A stretch of DNA of 64,000 nucleotides from Doryteuthis pealeii (Eukaryota; Mollusca; Cephalopoda; Myopsida; Loliginidae), in assembly GCA_023376005.1 (NCBI GenBank), contig CM042176.1:15886816-15950815 (forward strand). Reading direction: 5' to 3'. Shown piece by piece: positions 34,851-46,199 of this stretch. The notes beneath the pieces were generated by a model, which made no database searches, was not told the DNA's origin, and saw only the letters and a program-made list of their open reading frames with translations. Each line of letters opens with the position of its first letter. The first letter of the stretch is position 1. The translations under genes and the position numbers were made by a program.

Positions 34851-34984
34851 GCAATCCCGAGGTATAGTATGCCAGGCTTCATACCTTTCACCACATAAAT
34901 ATGGTTTAAGACAATCTGTGTAGTGGTTACCCATTGTAACAGAGGTCCATAATGATATTAATGTGTCTATTTAGGAAGAGGTTT

Positions 34985-35578
34985 GGTTTGGTTTTGTTTA
35001 CGGCATATCAACCACGGTGGGTCATTTAATGCCGATAAACTTTTGAAATAAATCAATTCTTAATGGATAATACAATTTTGTGTATGAACTCTTGTTTTTC
35101 TATTTAACCCATAGATGGGACCCTAACAGGTACTACCACTCCGGGTCAGAGTGGACCTGGGAGCAATGGTGATGAAGGGGTGCTCCACATTCCTCAAACC
35201 TCCAAAACTGGAACCTCACCATCAGATAGAGTTTAACGTCATTCCCAGGACATATAGACCCGCAGTCACCACCTTCTAGCACCCATATGATACAAAGGGT
35301 TGGGGCTTGCCATAAGGGCAATAGGGTTGGGAAAATCATATAGGTGCTAGGGCTTGACGTGACCAGCTGATTGATCGGAGGAGGCCTCTCTGACCGCCCG
35401 TCTAGCCCAAGATAGGGCCAAAATGGAGTATTGCATGTCATGAACTGCTCATCCACCTGGGCTCCATCCTTAAGCATCATGGGTCGCCACCCACGGCAAA
35501 AGGTGGCCCCATTGGGGGAGTCTTACCCCTCTGCAGAGGTGCAGTCGGTGCATTCTAACGCCCCACTGGCAGGGCGGT
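34985..35578 (+). mobile_element. R1 repeat, full length
   Basis: gtttacggcatatcaaccac to cgccccactggcagggcggt; about 95% like the copy at 7.6 kb by eye. Confidence 0.88.
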
Positions 35579-35624
35579 ATTTAGGAAGAAGTGAATGATT
35601 CTGATCTTGAAATTCATACAGACA

Positions 35625-35850
35625 AATATTTGAATATACAGAAAACCCTTTATTCAAGTGATAAATGATATTCCAAATTTAAGTAAAAATTTCTTAAGCC
35701 AACAACCCTGGAGTAGCTAGCTCAAACTGAAAATGAAACTAAAATACCCTGCTCTCATTAGATCTAGGTATGTTTAAAATAGGCCTCCATTTTTGGCTCT
35801 CAGTTGTACCATGAGCAGGTATGGTGTACAGTATACCATGCAACCAACCT
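35625..35850 (+). repeat. R4 dispersed repeat, copy 2 (empty MITE site)
   Basis: aaaccctttattcaagtgat, tttcttaagccaacaaccct and gaaactaaaataccctgctc. Confidence 0.8.
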
Positions 35851-35887
35851 AATATATCTATAGAGCAAAACTGTTATAATCTCTATA

Positions 35888-36355
35888 TGGTGATTGCCAC
35901 TTCTTGACAGTATAAGGCCATTTCTACAAGTACTCCAGATGTGAGCAGTTGTGAGCATGCAGATGGCCCACGGATCCAGCTTGTTTTTTTATGTACCCTA
36001 TCACACATATGAAATCCTCGACATACAGGCGCTGCCACACAGTTCAGACTTCAATGTAGGAGATGTTTCCATGGCGTCCGTCATGTGTCGCTTCAGAATA
36101 GAGGGCTTGAGTCACCTTACCTCAAGCTTCTTACAGCTATCATCGGCCTGTCTTTCCATTAGATGTGTATCCAGCCCACCCCTTATGTCAATTGGTCCTT
36201 ATAGCTGAAGCTGATTTCTGCAAGAGCATCGGTGTCTGCCATTTATCGAGATACTTCCCTGTCACGATGCCAGTACGTAGTTTGGAGTTTCCCAATCTCT
36301 CAAGATCGGGAGTTGTACAGACATTCCAGGTGGCTATTCTTAGCCTTGTAATTTC
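35888..36355 (-). mobile_element. R5 repeat, partial, flanked by 13-bp direct repeats
   Basis: Matches 41049-41500. Flanked by tataatctctata at 35875-35887 and 36356-36368. Minus-strand translation of the family gives fragments reminiscent of LINE endonuclease (a D-I-D-x-L-x-E run, then K-D-Q-L-T-E), which would fit a dead 5' LINE piece. Weak. Confidence 0.5.
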
Positions 36356-36554
36356 TATAATCTCTATAGATAAATTGTATGTAAATTTTACTAAGATTTG
36401 AACTTATTGCCCTATTGTGAGACATGTTCAAAAGTGAAATAGCTTTTTTTTTTTTTTCTTTTATGTTTTTAATATAAATTATATTATCTGATGTTCAAGG
36501 AGGGCGGATCAGAGTTCAGTCTTCTCTGATAGGGTCCACCTGAAGAGGGGAGTC

Positions 36555-36802
36555 TGATGTTATAAGACCCGAAACTCCCCGGGGAACCAGATTTGACATC
36601 ACTGATGACGCCCTCTAAAACGTATTAAAGCACATATTCAATGACTAACTTATTTATGAATGTTCCAAGTCTCTTATTAGATTTAAGTACTGAGCAAGTC
36701 TCAGCATGACTGTTGCGAATCCCTGAGCCAATATTCTAATAAATTAAAGATCTACTCATAAAACTACACAGAGCGAATCTGGGAAGGAGCGGAATTACAT
36801 CA
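36555..36802 (+). mobile_element. LTR, 248 bp, with preceding purine tract
   Basis: Starts TGATGTTATA and ends TTACATCA (TGATGT / ACATCA inverted ends), with tctaataaattaaag as poly-A signal. gaagaggggagtc immediately before it resembles a polypurine tract, so this would be a 3' LTR whose body is lost. Confidence 0.5.
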
Positions 36803-36989
36803 CGACAGGTTAACCAGTGGAACAGAGAATCGTTGCGAAACACAAAATCTGTAATGATGCTGGCGAAACATTACCAATTATCCACCATTATGCATCTTGA
36901 CGGTGTTTTACAAGACTAATATCCAGTTTTTCAAGGGAAAGTTGAAAATCTGTTCATAGAAAAATGTAATATTGTTGTAGAAACTATTG

Positions 36990-37265
36990 AAGTCAGTTGG
37001 TCTACTGTTGGTTTTAATAACAACAGCTTACTAAGTCCAACTCAAGCAGTGTCCAAGACAGTTGGTATAAATAGGAATCAAGAATGATCCATTCATGAAT
37101 CTGGGTGATTCCACTCCTTGAGTTCTGATTGGCTGCTTGATTTGAATGACATTGTGGAGTCTTATATATACTTTGTCATTTTGCAGTGGACCTTGTAGCA
37201 TTCGAGTTTGTATTTGAGTTACAATCGTTTGTTGCCTTGTCTTCCCAGTTTGACGGTAATTGGAA
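36990..37265 (-). repeat. R8 dispersed repeat, minus copy
   Basis: Reverse-complement match to 51562-51805 (ccaattaccgtcaaa; actcaaggagtggaatcacc; accaacagtag). Class unknown. Confidence 0.75.
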
Positions 37266-37299
37266 CCTTAATTATTCTTCAGAAACTGATAAGTATTAA

Positions 37300-37800
37300 A
37301 CATAGTAATTAAAATTTCTGGTAAAAGATATGATCTATAAAATGTTGATACAGAAACATTCATACTATTTACTGGTCTCACCGAACCCTTTATTCAAATG
37401 ATATTCAAAATTTAAGTAGAAATTTCTTTAAATTTCTTAACTCTTAACATCCCATACCGCCTCATTCCACCCGGCCGGAAGTCACATTTGTTTTCCTAAT
37501 CCACCCCAAATGATAGCCTTTGTTTAAATATAATATTAAACATATTTAGAAGTCTTTATTTTAAGGGAAATAACAGGTAACTTGAAATGAAAAGGCCATT
37601 TTTAATGTCTTTGATAGATCTTCATAGGAATGGGACTCTGGACTTTAAAAATTCTCAACAGGATGTTAAGAGTTAAACCAACAATATTGAAGTAACAAAC
37701 TGAAACTGAAACTAAAATGCCCTGCTCTCATTGGATCAAGGAATGTTTAAAATAGGCCTCCAGTTCTGGCTCACAGTTGCACCATGAGTTGTAAACCATG
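37300..37800 (+). repeat. R4 dispersed repeat, copy 3 (occupied MITE site)
   Basis: Continuous with copies 1 and 2 except for the MITE at 37437-37676. Confidence 0.8.
37437..37676. mobile_element. TTAA-target MITE, copy c (intact)
   Basis: TTAA (37437-37440), CTCTTAACATCCC...AGGATGTTAAGAG, TTAA (37673-37676). Removing the element and one TTAA restores tttcttaaaccaacaa, as found at 34.68 kb. TTAA duplication is the signature of piggyBac-type transposition, though the ends do not begin CCY as usual for piggyBac. Confidence 0.92.
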
Positions 37801-38081
37801 GGTCTCTCCCTTTAGTAAAGTAGTTTGTCCTAATTTCTCCAATCTCAACAACTAGAAGCAGCAACCCAATGTTGTCTGGGTAAAAGCGGGGGGGATAATA
37901 TAAAGTTAGTCTCGCAGATCCATTGATTGTTTTGGTCTTACGTAATTGATTTATGTTTTAATCATGAACGCAACCAATGATTTTCCCTTCTCTTAGTATT
38001 CAAAACTTAATTGTTAAATATCATTCCAGATATAAATAAAATCATTATTTTGCATAAAAATCAAGCCCCAGTGTGAGCGAA

Positions 38082-38089
<8 letters not shown>

Positions 38090-38137
<48 letters not shown>

Positions 38138-38144
38138 TAAATAA
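38090..38144. repeat. (TA)n(AAAT)n microsatellite
   Basis: TA run followed by aaataaataaataaataaa. Confidence 0.9.
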
Positions 38145-38539
38145 AGGGCAGTTGTGTGTGTATGTATGCCCGGAGGAAACTTCGAAAATAAAACAATTAA
38201 CCATAAAATAAATATATATACACATTAATATCACCAGGGCTTGGTTTTTGAGCAAAAATAATAGACATTTGATTTATATTCATGAAGATAATTAAAAAAT
38301 AAAATTTAAATGATAACAGCATGGATTTTTTTTTTTTTTTCATTTAATATTTTAGATAGTAGACATTAACATTTCTTTTCAGAATAGCTGGATCAATGCA
38401 AGGTCTATTTTTTTTTTACATAAGGATTTAAATGGGGCATCTCACGAGGATTCAACTCACGATTCGGTAATAATGGATCTGCAGGACTAACTTTAAAAAA
38501 TCCCCCACTACCCTGGTGACGCAGGGTAGTCGCTGCTAG

Positions 38540-38570
<31 letters not shown>

Positions 38571-38865
38571 CATACTCTTTGTCATTGTTTATTTTTGTTG
38601 TTTCGTCCGGAGATGTTGATCACAACATCTTGTCACACAAATGCCACTCCTTCACTCATGTGACGCCTGAAACCAAACTTTGGTACACTTGCAGCAGAAG
38701 CATGAAAAGTTTTCATGTTGGGAATCAGAGGGTAGCATGGGAGTGGCAACAATTGCAGTCAGATTGCCCTCATGTGATTAACCAGGCCTGCCTTTGACAA
38801 CATTAGTATTATATTATATATATATATATATATATCTTATTATAATGGAGATATGAGAGTGGTTA

Positions 38866-39059
38866 GGGAATTGTGTTCATTTTATGTTTATATTTATATT
38901 TTTTTGTGCACTTTCTTGAAAGCGCTTTTTTGTGAAAGCGCTTTTTTGTGCACTTTCTTGAAAGCGCTTTTTTGTGCACTTTCTTGAAAGCGCCTTTTTG
39001 TGCACTTTCTTGAAAGCGCTTTTGCACATGATTATATGATATCAATTATTCTTATCTAA
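38866..39059. repeat. Minisatellite element with GAAAGCGCTTT units, copy 1
   Basis: Left flank gggaattgtgttcattttat, then 5-6 units of about 25 bases (tttttgtgcactttcttg, aaagcgc), then gcacatgattatatgatatc. The unit core AAAGCGCTTT is self-complementary. The flanks are shared with 42867-43131, so the array travels inside a defined element. Confidence 0.88.
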
Positions 39060-39689
39060 TCTTATTATAATGGAGATTGTGTGTTTTTCTGTCTGTAACC
39101 GAAACTATATTACTACTCAAGTCACAATTCCCTTAGTTATTTACGTCGCATTCTCCATGATTCTATTTCTATTTAAACCTCAATTAATAATAAAACTGTT
39201 TGACATTATTAATACTGTTGGCCTTACCTAAATACTAATAACATGCAATTGTATTTATATGTACAACAAAATACCAGTTTTCAGTGTAAACGTATAGCTA
39301 ATTTGCATATTGATATTAAAAAAACTGATTTTAATAAAAATTTGCTTGGTATTATTGATTTCTAATTGTTTGGTTTTATCTTAAATGAATATGAGTAAAA
39401 AATCTCTTCAATGAATCCTAAAAGAAATTCATTAACAAGAAGAAATAACTGTAATTTTATTCTTTACTTCCTATTTTAACTAAATAGTTAAATTAGGAAA
39501 ATTTAGCATTGAAAAACGGAAGTGATGAAAGAGTAAGTTTCAGTTGTTCTATTTTACGATTATACCCCTCCATTTCAAATCTTTTTATTTGAATTCTTAA
39601 TTAGTTTCATTAGCCTTTCTGATTTAATCTAATATTTTATTACATTTAAACTTAAATACTTGCACCCGGAGGGTGCATATATTTGCTAG
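39060..39689 (+). mobile_element. Non-autonomous Helitron, full length, plus
   Basis: 630 bp; 5' A|TCTTATTATAATGG, 3' hairpin GCACCC-GGA-GGGTGC, atatatttg, CTAG|T. The left junction is exact: the minisatellite element's flank (ttcttatctaa) stops where TC begins, and continues uninterrupted (ctaatacaaataat) in its other copy at 43.13 kb. Confidence 0.9.
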
Positions 39690-39699
39690 TATATATAAT

Positions 39700-40427
39700 A
39701 TATTAATACAATATATCAATATTATATTATTAGCCTTGTGAATTATATAAAATAATCTATATACATTTTTGTCTCTTATATAATTCCATTTTTATTATAA
39801 AGAAAGAAAGGGAATGAAAAGGACATACAGAAAAAAATATAAGAAAGAAAGAAAAAAAAAGAAAGAAAAAAAAAAAAGAAAGAGTAAAGGAAAGATAGAG
39901 AGGGGGTGAGCATGTGGAAGCAATAATACTAATCTGTTTCAGCCACACATAATGAAAAGGTGAAAAGAAGGAAAGAAAGAAAGAAAAAAAATCAAGTGAG
40001 AGAGAGTTAAATCAAGATTATTATACTTTTTACATATTGAACTATTTTGCAATAACTCTTAAGTAAACATATCAAACGTTATAATAATTATCATACTTTT
40101 GTATATCCACAGGTCCTGTTAGTATTATATTAAATTAGACTAACAAAACTAGATAAGTATTATTTTGATTTTTTGGACTGTTGTCCTCATCTTTATCATG
40201 ATATTTAACAACCTTTCGGCTGTTGTACCTTCCGGCCTTCTTCAGGTGTACCCTGTCTGAAGATTTTTGGATCAATGCTCTAACATAACAGCATGTTGTG
40301 CAATAGGCATCATTACTTTCCGGTGTTTCTGCAAGATATCGATCTAAAGATCAAAGATTTCTCTAAATAGACTGCGTCTATATTGTGCAACATGTGTCTT
40401 TTATGGTGTACAATTGCAACAGCTTAA
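39700..40427. other. No gene seen
   Basis: Purine-rich stretch (39840-39905) and ordinary intron. A minus-strand run near 40200-40250 (CTGAAGAAGGCCGG...GCCGAAAGG) resembles hammerhead-bearing element ends. Confidence 0.4.
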
Positions 40428-40690
40428 CAGCCTTAAGTCGGTATCAGCCAATAAGTGAGGGAGTCTATCCCCCCCCTTCACCAGCGCTAAACCAAGGAAA
40501 CCAACAGCTTGATACACTTAAGTCGGTATCAGCCAATCAGCAAGTGAGTCTATACCCCTTCACCAGCCCTAGACCAAGGAGACCAACAGCTTGATACACT
40601 TAAGTCGGTATCAGCCAATCAGCAAGCGAGTCTATACCCCTTCACCAGCCCTAGGAGACCAACAGCTTGATACCTTGCCACCAGTGGCCA
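40428..40690 (-). repeat. SINE2 tail, tandemly repeated about 3 times
   Basis: Units of about 88 bases with cttaagtcggtatcagccaa, gagtctatacccc and ccaaggagaccaacagcttg, the reverse complement of the SINE2 3' body. Confidence 0.8.
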
Positions 40691-40730
40691 AACAGCCTAA
40701 TTGCCAACACACACACACATATATATATAT

Positions 40731-41013
40731 TTACAAACCCCTCTGCACGAGCAGGATGTGATACAAGGTCAATTTATTAAGCAAAGTTTAACAGGTTTGA
40801 ATTCAGAGTTTTCCTTCTCCTAGACCGGTTGCCTAACCAAGGTTAAAGAGCCCAGTCTGCCCTGCTATTTACCCATAGCTGGAGGGAGAGTAGGATTCAT
40901 AACTTTCCTAAGGGTATTGGCACTAAGTGAAATGCAACTACCAAGTCCAGGATTTGAACTCGGGGCGACGAGTCCATTTCCCATAACTTTAACCATTACA
41001 CCACACGCTTCCT
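40731..41013 (-). mobile_element. SINE1, minus orientation, full length
   Basis: gcaggatgtgatacaaggtc at left; tRNA-like head ccattacaccacacgcttcc at right; B box as ggatttgaactcgggg. Confidence 0.88.
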
Positions 41014-41048
41014 GCTAGGGATATGTGTGTATGTGTATGTGTGTATAT

Positions 41049-41850
41049 ATATGGTGATTGCCGCTTCTTGACAGAATAAGGCCATTTCTACAAGTAGTTC
41101 AGTTGTGAGCACGCAGATGGCCCACGGATCCAGCTTGTTTTATGTACCCTGTCACACATATGAAACCCCCGACATACAGGCCCTGCCACACAGGTCAGAC
41201 TTCAAATGTAGGAAATGTTTCCCATGGCGTCCGTCATGTGTCGCTTCAGAATGGAGGGCTCGAGTCACCTTACCTCAAACTTCTTACAGTTACCATCGGC
41301 CTGTCTTTCCATGAGGATGTGTATCCAGCCCACCCCCTTCTGTCAATTGGTCCTTATAGCTGAAGCTGATTTCCGCAAGAGCATCGATGTCTGCCCCTTA
41401 TTGAGATGCTTCCCTGTCACGATACCAGTACGTAGTTTGGGGTTTCCAATCTCTCAAGATCGGGAGGTGTCCAGACATTCCAGGTGGCTATTCTTAGCAT
41501 TGTTTTGTGTTGTAGTATTTTCTAGTTTTCGCCCAGCTAAAGTGGACAACTGTCGAAGCGTTGGTTTCTGGCCAGCTTGATAGATGAACCGGCATTTGTT
41601 TAGGTCACCTTTCCTAGACACTTCCCAAATGGCTGGGTGAACAGTGTTAACCAAGGGGCTGCTCAATCACCCACAACCTCGCTGAGGCATGTTGCTGTTC
41701 AATCAGCAAGGCGGTGACATTAAGTACGTGGGGGGACCCTTGGTCTAAATCATTGAAGTTTCCTCAAATTTTGTGGCAATGATAAAAAAATGGTTAAGTT
41801 TTTTCACCATTTTCTTTTTTATCCAATATAAGTGGCAATCACCATATATA
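41049..41850. mobile_element. R5 element, about 800 bp, with 18-bp inverted ends
   Basis: Starts tatatggtgattgccgctt and ends aagtggcaatcaccatata. The ends are inverted repeats bordered by TA, as in Tc1/mariner-like non-autonomous elements. The interior shows faint LINE-endonuclease-like matches on the minus strand. A partial copy lies at 35.9 kb and a right-end copy at 43.5 kb. Confidence 0.6.
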
Positions 41851-41865
41851 TATACGTGTGTGTGT

Positions 41866-42345
41866 GTATTTGGGCAGCATTCTTTCATTTATACATCCTT
41901 AAATAAGATTAATTTTCAATGCAGTACTCACATTTTAAAATGCCTATAACACTTTTCCTACCAATTCTCCTACTTCCAGCCTCCACACACTCACTACAAC
42001 TAACTTTTTAAAAAAAAAACTGGAATACAAACACATCCCCCCTGATGGTGGCACTTCGAAGTGCCGAAAGTACTTGGGATAAAAACTTTGGTGGACTAAT
42101 CCACGGATTCCATCCAAATATAAAAAAGTTGTCCAGAAAGCTTTATAGTTAATAAAATTGTTAAACAGGAGACATGTCTTTTGTTTAATTCTACACACAC
42201 ACACACACACACACATATATCCTTGTAATATATTCAAGTAGATTTTCATGGGTACAGACTACACGATATAAACCATGGTTTGGTCATTTGAAAACAATAA
42301 CACGTAAAGGGTTTCTTAAAAGAGAAGAATTTCTCTCTGTTCAAT
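41866..42345 (+). repeat. R6 repeat, copy 1 (empty site)
   Basis: ggcagcattctttcatttat, then a hammerhead-like cctgatggtggcacttcgaa-gtgccgaaag, ttgttaaacaggagac, (CA)n, and aacaataacacgtaaagg. Copy 2 is at 43.7 kb. Confidence 0.75.
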
Positions 42346-42866
42346 CAGCAAGGCAGTGACGTTAAGCATGTCACGAATCATGCCGTATGTAGATTCACAT
42401 CTGCATGCTTCCATTCCGTCAGGCCTGCACACCTCACCATTCCTCTGGGATATATACATACATCCCTACCTGGTATATAATGATTTATGAAAGCAGCCAT
42501 GTTTGAGGTTGATGAGAAAAAGAAAACAAAACTATTCGCCACTCACTGACTGCATCTTGGCATAACTCTTTTATATAAATTTTGGTTATTCCATTTCAGA
42601 GAATTGGAAGCAATTCAAGAATTATATATTGGCACTTTGCCTCATTGGTTCCTTCAAGTTCTTAAAAGTTCTAAGATGGAAGCAGCCAATGCCATTCTTT
42701 TTGGGATCTATAAAAAGACATTCTCTTGTAGAGGGGGAGGAAACCTCAAGAATCTCAAAAGGCCAAGACAAAGCATGGGGGAGGGGTTTAGCTGATTTTA
42801 TGATTGATTTATTCATTTTAAGGACATGCCAACCTGTCTGGTGTCATTTTATGTCTAGTAGTTAGG

Positions 42867-43135
42867 GAATTGTGTTCATTTTATGTTCATATTTATATTT
42901 TTTTGTGCACTTTCTTGAAAGCGCTTTTTTGTGCACTTTCTTGAAAGCGCCTTTTTTTCTTGAAAGCGCCTTTCACTTTCTTGAAAGCGCCTTTTTGTGC
43001 ACTTCTTGAAAGCGCCTTTTGTGCACTTTCTTGAAAGCGCCTTTTTGTGCACTTTCTTGAAAGCGCTTTTTTGCACTTTCTTGAAAGCGCTTTTGCACAT
43101 GATTATATGATATCAATTATTCTTATCTAATACAA
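42867..43135. repeat. Minisatellite element with GAAAGCGCTTT units, copy 2
   Basis: About eight units between the same flanks as 38866-39059. It continues past the point where copy 1 is cut by a Helitron. Confidence 0.88.
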
Positions 43136-43537
43136 ATAATTTGCAAACAGATCTATTTGACTGAAAAACAAATTAAAAATGAATACCTACATTGGTCACA
43201 CTACAACAACACTCATCGTCTTATATACCATCTTTCTGACACTAGCACTATAAAACAACATCTAATTACAAAACATACCAACAATGCACCAACATATGGA
43301 AGATTCTCACCAACAATACAAAAATCCTATATAAACCTTTTTGGTATTTTTGTCTGTAAAAATGAGTTCTAAAGCTTCTCTATTCCTAAATATTGGTTTA
43401 TAAAAGCTTTTTGGTCTGAGGAATCCAAAAATGCTATTAAAAAAATGAAAAATGAAAAAATAAAAAAAAGTCACAGAATAACCAATTTTAAGCTATTAAT
43501 GATTTCTGATTAGGTGGAGCATGGCAAAAAAAGGTGG

Positions 43538-43642
43538 GGGGACCCTTGGTCTAAGTCATTGAAGTTTCCTCAAATTTTGTGGCAATGATAAAAAAATGGC
43601 TAAGTTTTTTCACCATTTTCTTTTTATCCAATATAAGTGGCA

Positions 43643-43723
<81 letters not shown>

Positions 43724-44540
43724 GGGCAGCATTCTTTCATTTATACATCCTTAAATAAGATTAATTTTGAATGAAGTACTTACATTTTAAAATGCTTATA
43801 CCACTTTTCCTACCAATTCTCCTCCTTCCAGCCTCCATACCCCTTAATATAATTTCTACGAGTTCCACTCCTAGTTACTCTCACTACAACCAACTTTAAA
43901 AAGATGGTGGCACTTCGAAGTGCCGAAAGTACTTGGGATAAAAACTTTGGTGGACTAATCCACGAATTCCATCCAAATATAAAAAAGTTGTCCAGAAAGC
44001 TCGAAAAGATTGTTAATAAAATTGTTAAACAGGAGACGTGTCTTTTGTTTAATTCTACACACACATATCCTTCTAATATATTCAAGTAGATTTTCATGGG
44101 TACAGACTACACAATATAAACCATGGTTTGGTCATTTGAAAACAATAACATTTATTCCGTAAATGACGGAGATACATTTAAGAGAAAGATATACACAACA
44201 GATACATAAACGTATTATGAGGAAATAGGCGTACGACTTGTGTTGAAGAGAATGTCACTTACTGGTAGATGGTTTGGTAGGGAGCAAAGCCCCCTAAGGC
44301 TTCTGAGGCGGCAGGCGCCTAGACCATGTTAACTCATTGACGGCCTGAGTGAAAAGAGGCAGGAAATCATAATACCCTCATGTGGCCAAAAAACCAACGC
44401 CACCTATCGACTGAACCAACCTCGGCAAGGGAAGATAACTCATTTTGGACATGTCCACCCAGACTTCGTTTTACTGACCCAACACACGCATGGGCACACG
44501 AAAAGGGTTTCTTAAAAGAGAAGAATTATCTTAAAGAAAG
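43538..44540 (+). repeat. R5 right end + R6, copy 2 (segmental duplicate of 41732-42345)
   Basis: gacccttggtctaagtcatt, ttatccaatataagtggcaa, (TA)n(GT)n, ggcagcattctttcattt and the R6 body follow in the same order as copy 1. They are interrupted at 44151-44499. Confidence 0.82.
44151..44499. mobile_element. Insertion of about 350 bp in R6
   Basis: R6 copy 1 reads aacaataacacgtaaaggg; copy 2 reads aacaataaca, then 349 extra bases, then cgaaaagggtttc. On the minus strand the insert ends ggaataaatg, so it could be a solo LTR or a processed sequence. Its borders share only tgt, so the class is undecided. Confidence 0.6.
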
Positions 44541-45237
44541 ATAACTGTGATACTATGATTGAAGACAAACATGGTCTGAATAAATAAATAAATAAATGAA
44601 TAAGCCAGGCATAAGTAAAAGCGGTGGGTGGTTGACCTTTTTACGAATCCAAAGATTAGGCTGTAAAGTTTAAGAGACCTGTACAACCACCATGAAATGA
44701 GACCACTTGATGATATCTCAAGCATCTAGGTACTAAAAGCAAAAAGGATTTTTTATGAGAAAATCTCTTTTGAAAAAATTAATGGTCGACGTATTGAAGT
44801 CAGTACGTCTGGAAAAAGATTTAATTACTTTAATTTTAAGGGTTAATGACGACTAGAAGTCGGCAATTCGATTTAAGTACTGGCCATCTGTGTGGTCCGG
44901 AGAAGATGGGTGTGGAAAGAGAGCTTTACATAAATACAGCTAAATTCCAGCACTGAGGCAGTTAGAATTCGGGCCGTTGAGGTGTTAAGATAGAGATAGC
45001 CAGTAGCAGCCAGTTGGATAGACAGCGAAGTCTCACACACCCCTTCTCCCATCCACGTCTTGTTTACAAACACTTGTAGTTGTTGTTTGTTTGTTTTTAA
45101 TCCTTGTGAGCCTGTTTCTGACTCATGCCCTCAAATTGGCCATCGCAGAGTGTTACAACGTTTGGGGTTCTGGACATTGTGCATTGAAGGTGCAGAGAGC
45201 AGAACAGGTCGTCTCACATAACTCAAGATATTGTTCT

Positions 45238-45692
45238 TTAGTATTATTAGCGTTATTCGGACTATTGTCCCCATCTTCATTGTTATTTGTACAACGTTTC
45301 GGCCGATATACCCTTCCGGCCTTCTTCAGGTATTTCTTGTCGGACTCGGGAACCTTCTCGGACTCGGGAACCTTCTTGTCGTATTCGGGAGCCATCACAA
45401 GTGAAAGCAGTTAGAAAAATAATTAACACAACTCCTACCCCAGCTATGGTTAGCGGAATGAGAACAGGATACCCCCGTGGAATAAATAAAGGGTTAGGTT
45501 CAAAGTTCCGTGATGGCTCCCGAATACGACAAGAAAGTTCCCGAGTTCGAAAAGAAGGTTCCCGAGTCCGACAAGAAATACCTGAAGAAGGCCGGAGGGT
45601 ATATTGGCCGAAACGTCGTACAAATAACAATGAAGATGGGGACAATAGTCCGAATAACGCTAATAATACTAATTTGAAGATTAGTATTATTA
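45238..45692. repeat. Large palindrome with about 180-base arms
   Basis: 45238-45416 and 45513-45692 are inverted copies (tagcgttattcggactattg ... caatagtccgaataacgcta). Both contain an element end of the type CTGAAGAAGGCCGG...CGGCCGAAACG, with a five-pair stem between the core boxes. Outer-helix pairing was not found, so ribozyme activity is doubtful. Confidence 0.85.
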
Positions 45693-46199
45693 GCCTCATC
45701 TCAAACATTCAGAGAAATATTTTTCTTTGTTCCCCATGACATTAACAGTTTATTCAGTAGTAATGGATCTGAGTGACTAGCATGCTAACCATTACCCCAT
45801 GATGCATTCAACAGAAGAAGCCAACAGCACTTCCCTGAAATGGACATGAATTGTCTTGTCACTAAATGACTATTTTGTCAAATGATCAAGTTAATCGGCC
45901 ACGTTATAATCGGCCATGTTGGAAATCTCAACAGTGTAAGGTTGTCCCCACTCAAGACAAAAATCATCCCCACTCTAGCCCCCACCCCCACCCTGACACC
46001 CAATCAATATTTGGCCGCAATCTGAAATAGTAAGTCAGCGTAAATTCTGGTGTTTTTGTTCTGTTTTCCACCAAAATAAAAAAATAAATAAAATTGTTTA
46101 AATCACGTGTTCTTTCAAGAAATTAAATGGTGATTTAAACCATGTAACTATTGATTAAAAGAAAGGCCTGTCAGCTACTGGACAGGAGACACCTTGGCT

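Noticed and set aside
43157..43372. 71-codon frame (with STIKQHLITKH) as a GIY-YIG or other retroelement domain
   Set aside because: Only a short K/H-rich match to memory of Penelope-like C-termini; no GIY or YIG motif and no flanking RT.
45091..45739. Overlapping frames with VPESDKK repeats as a coding gene
   Set aside because: Both strands give similar peptides because the region is a palindrome; this is repeat structure, not selection.
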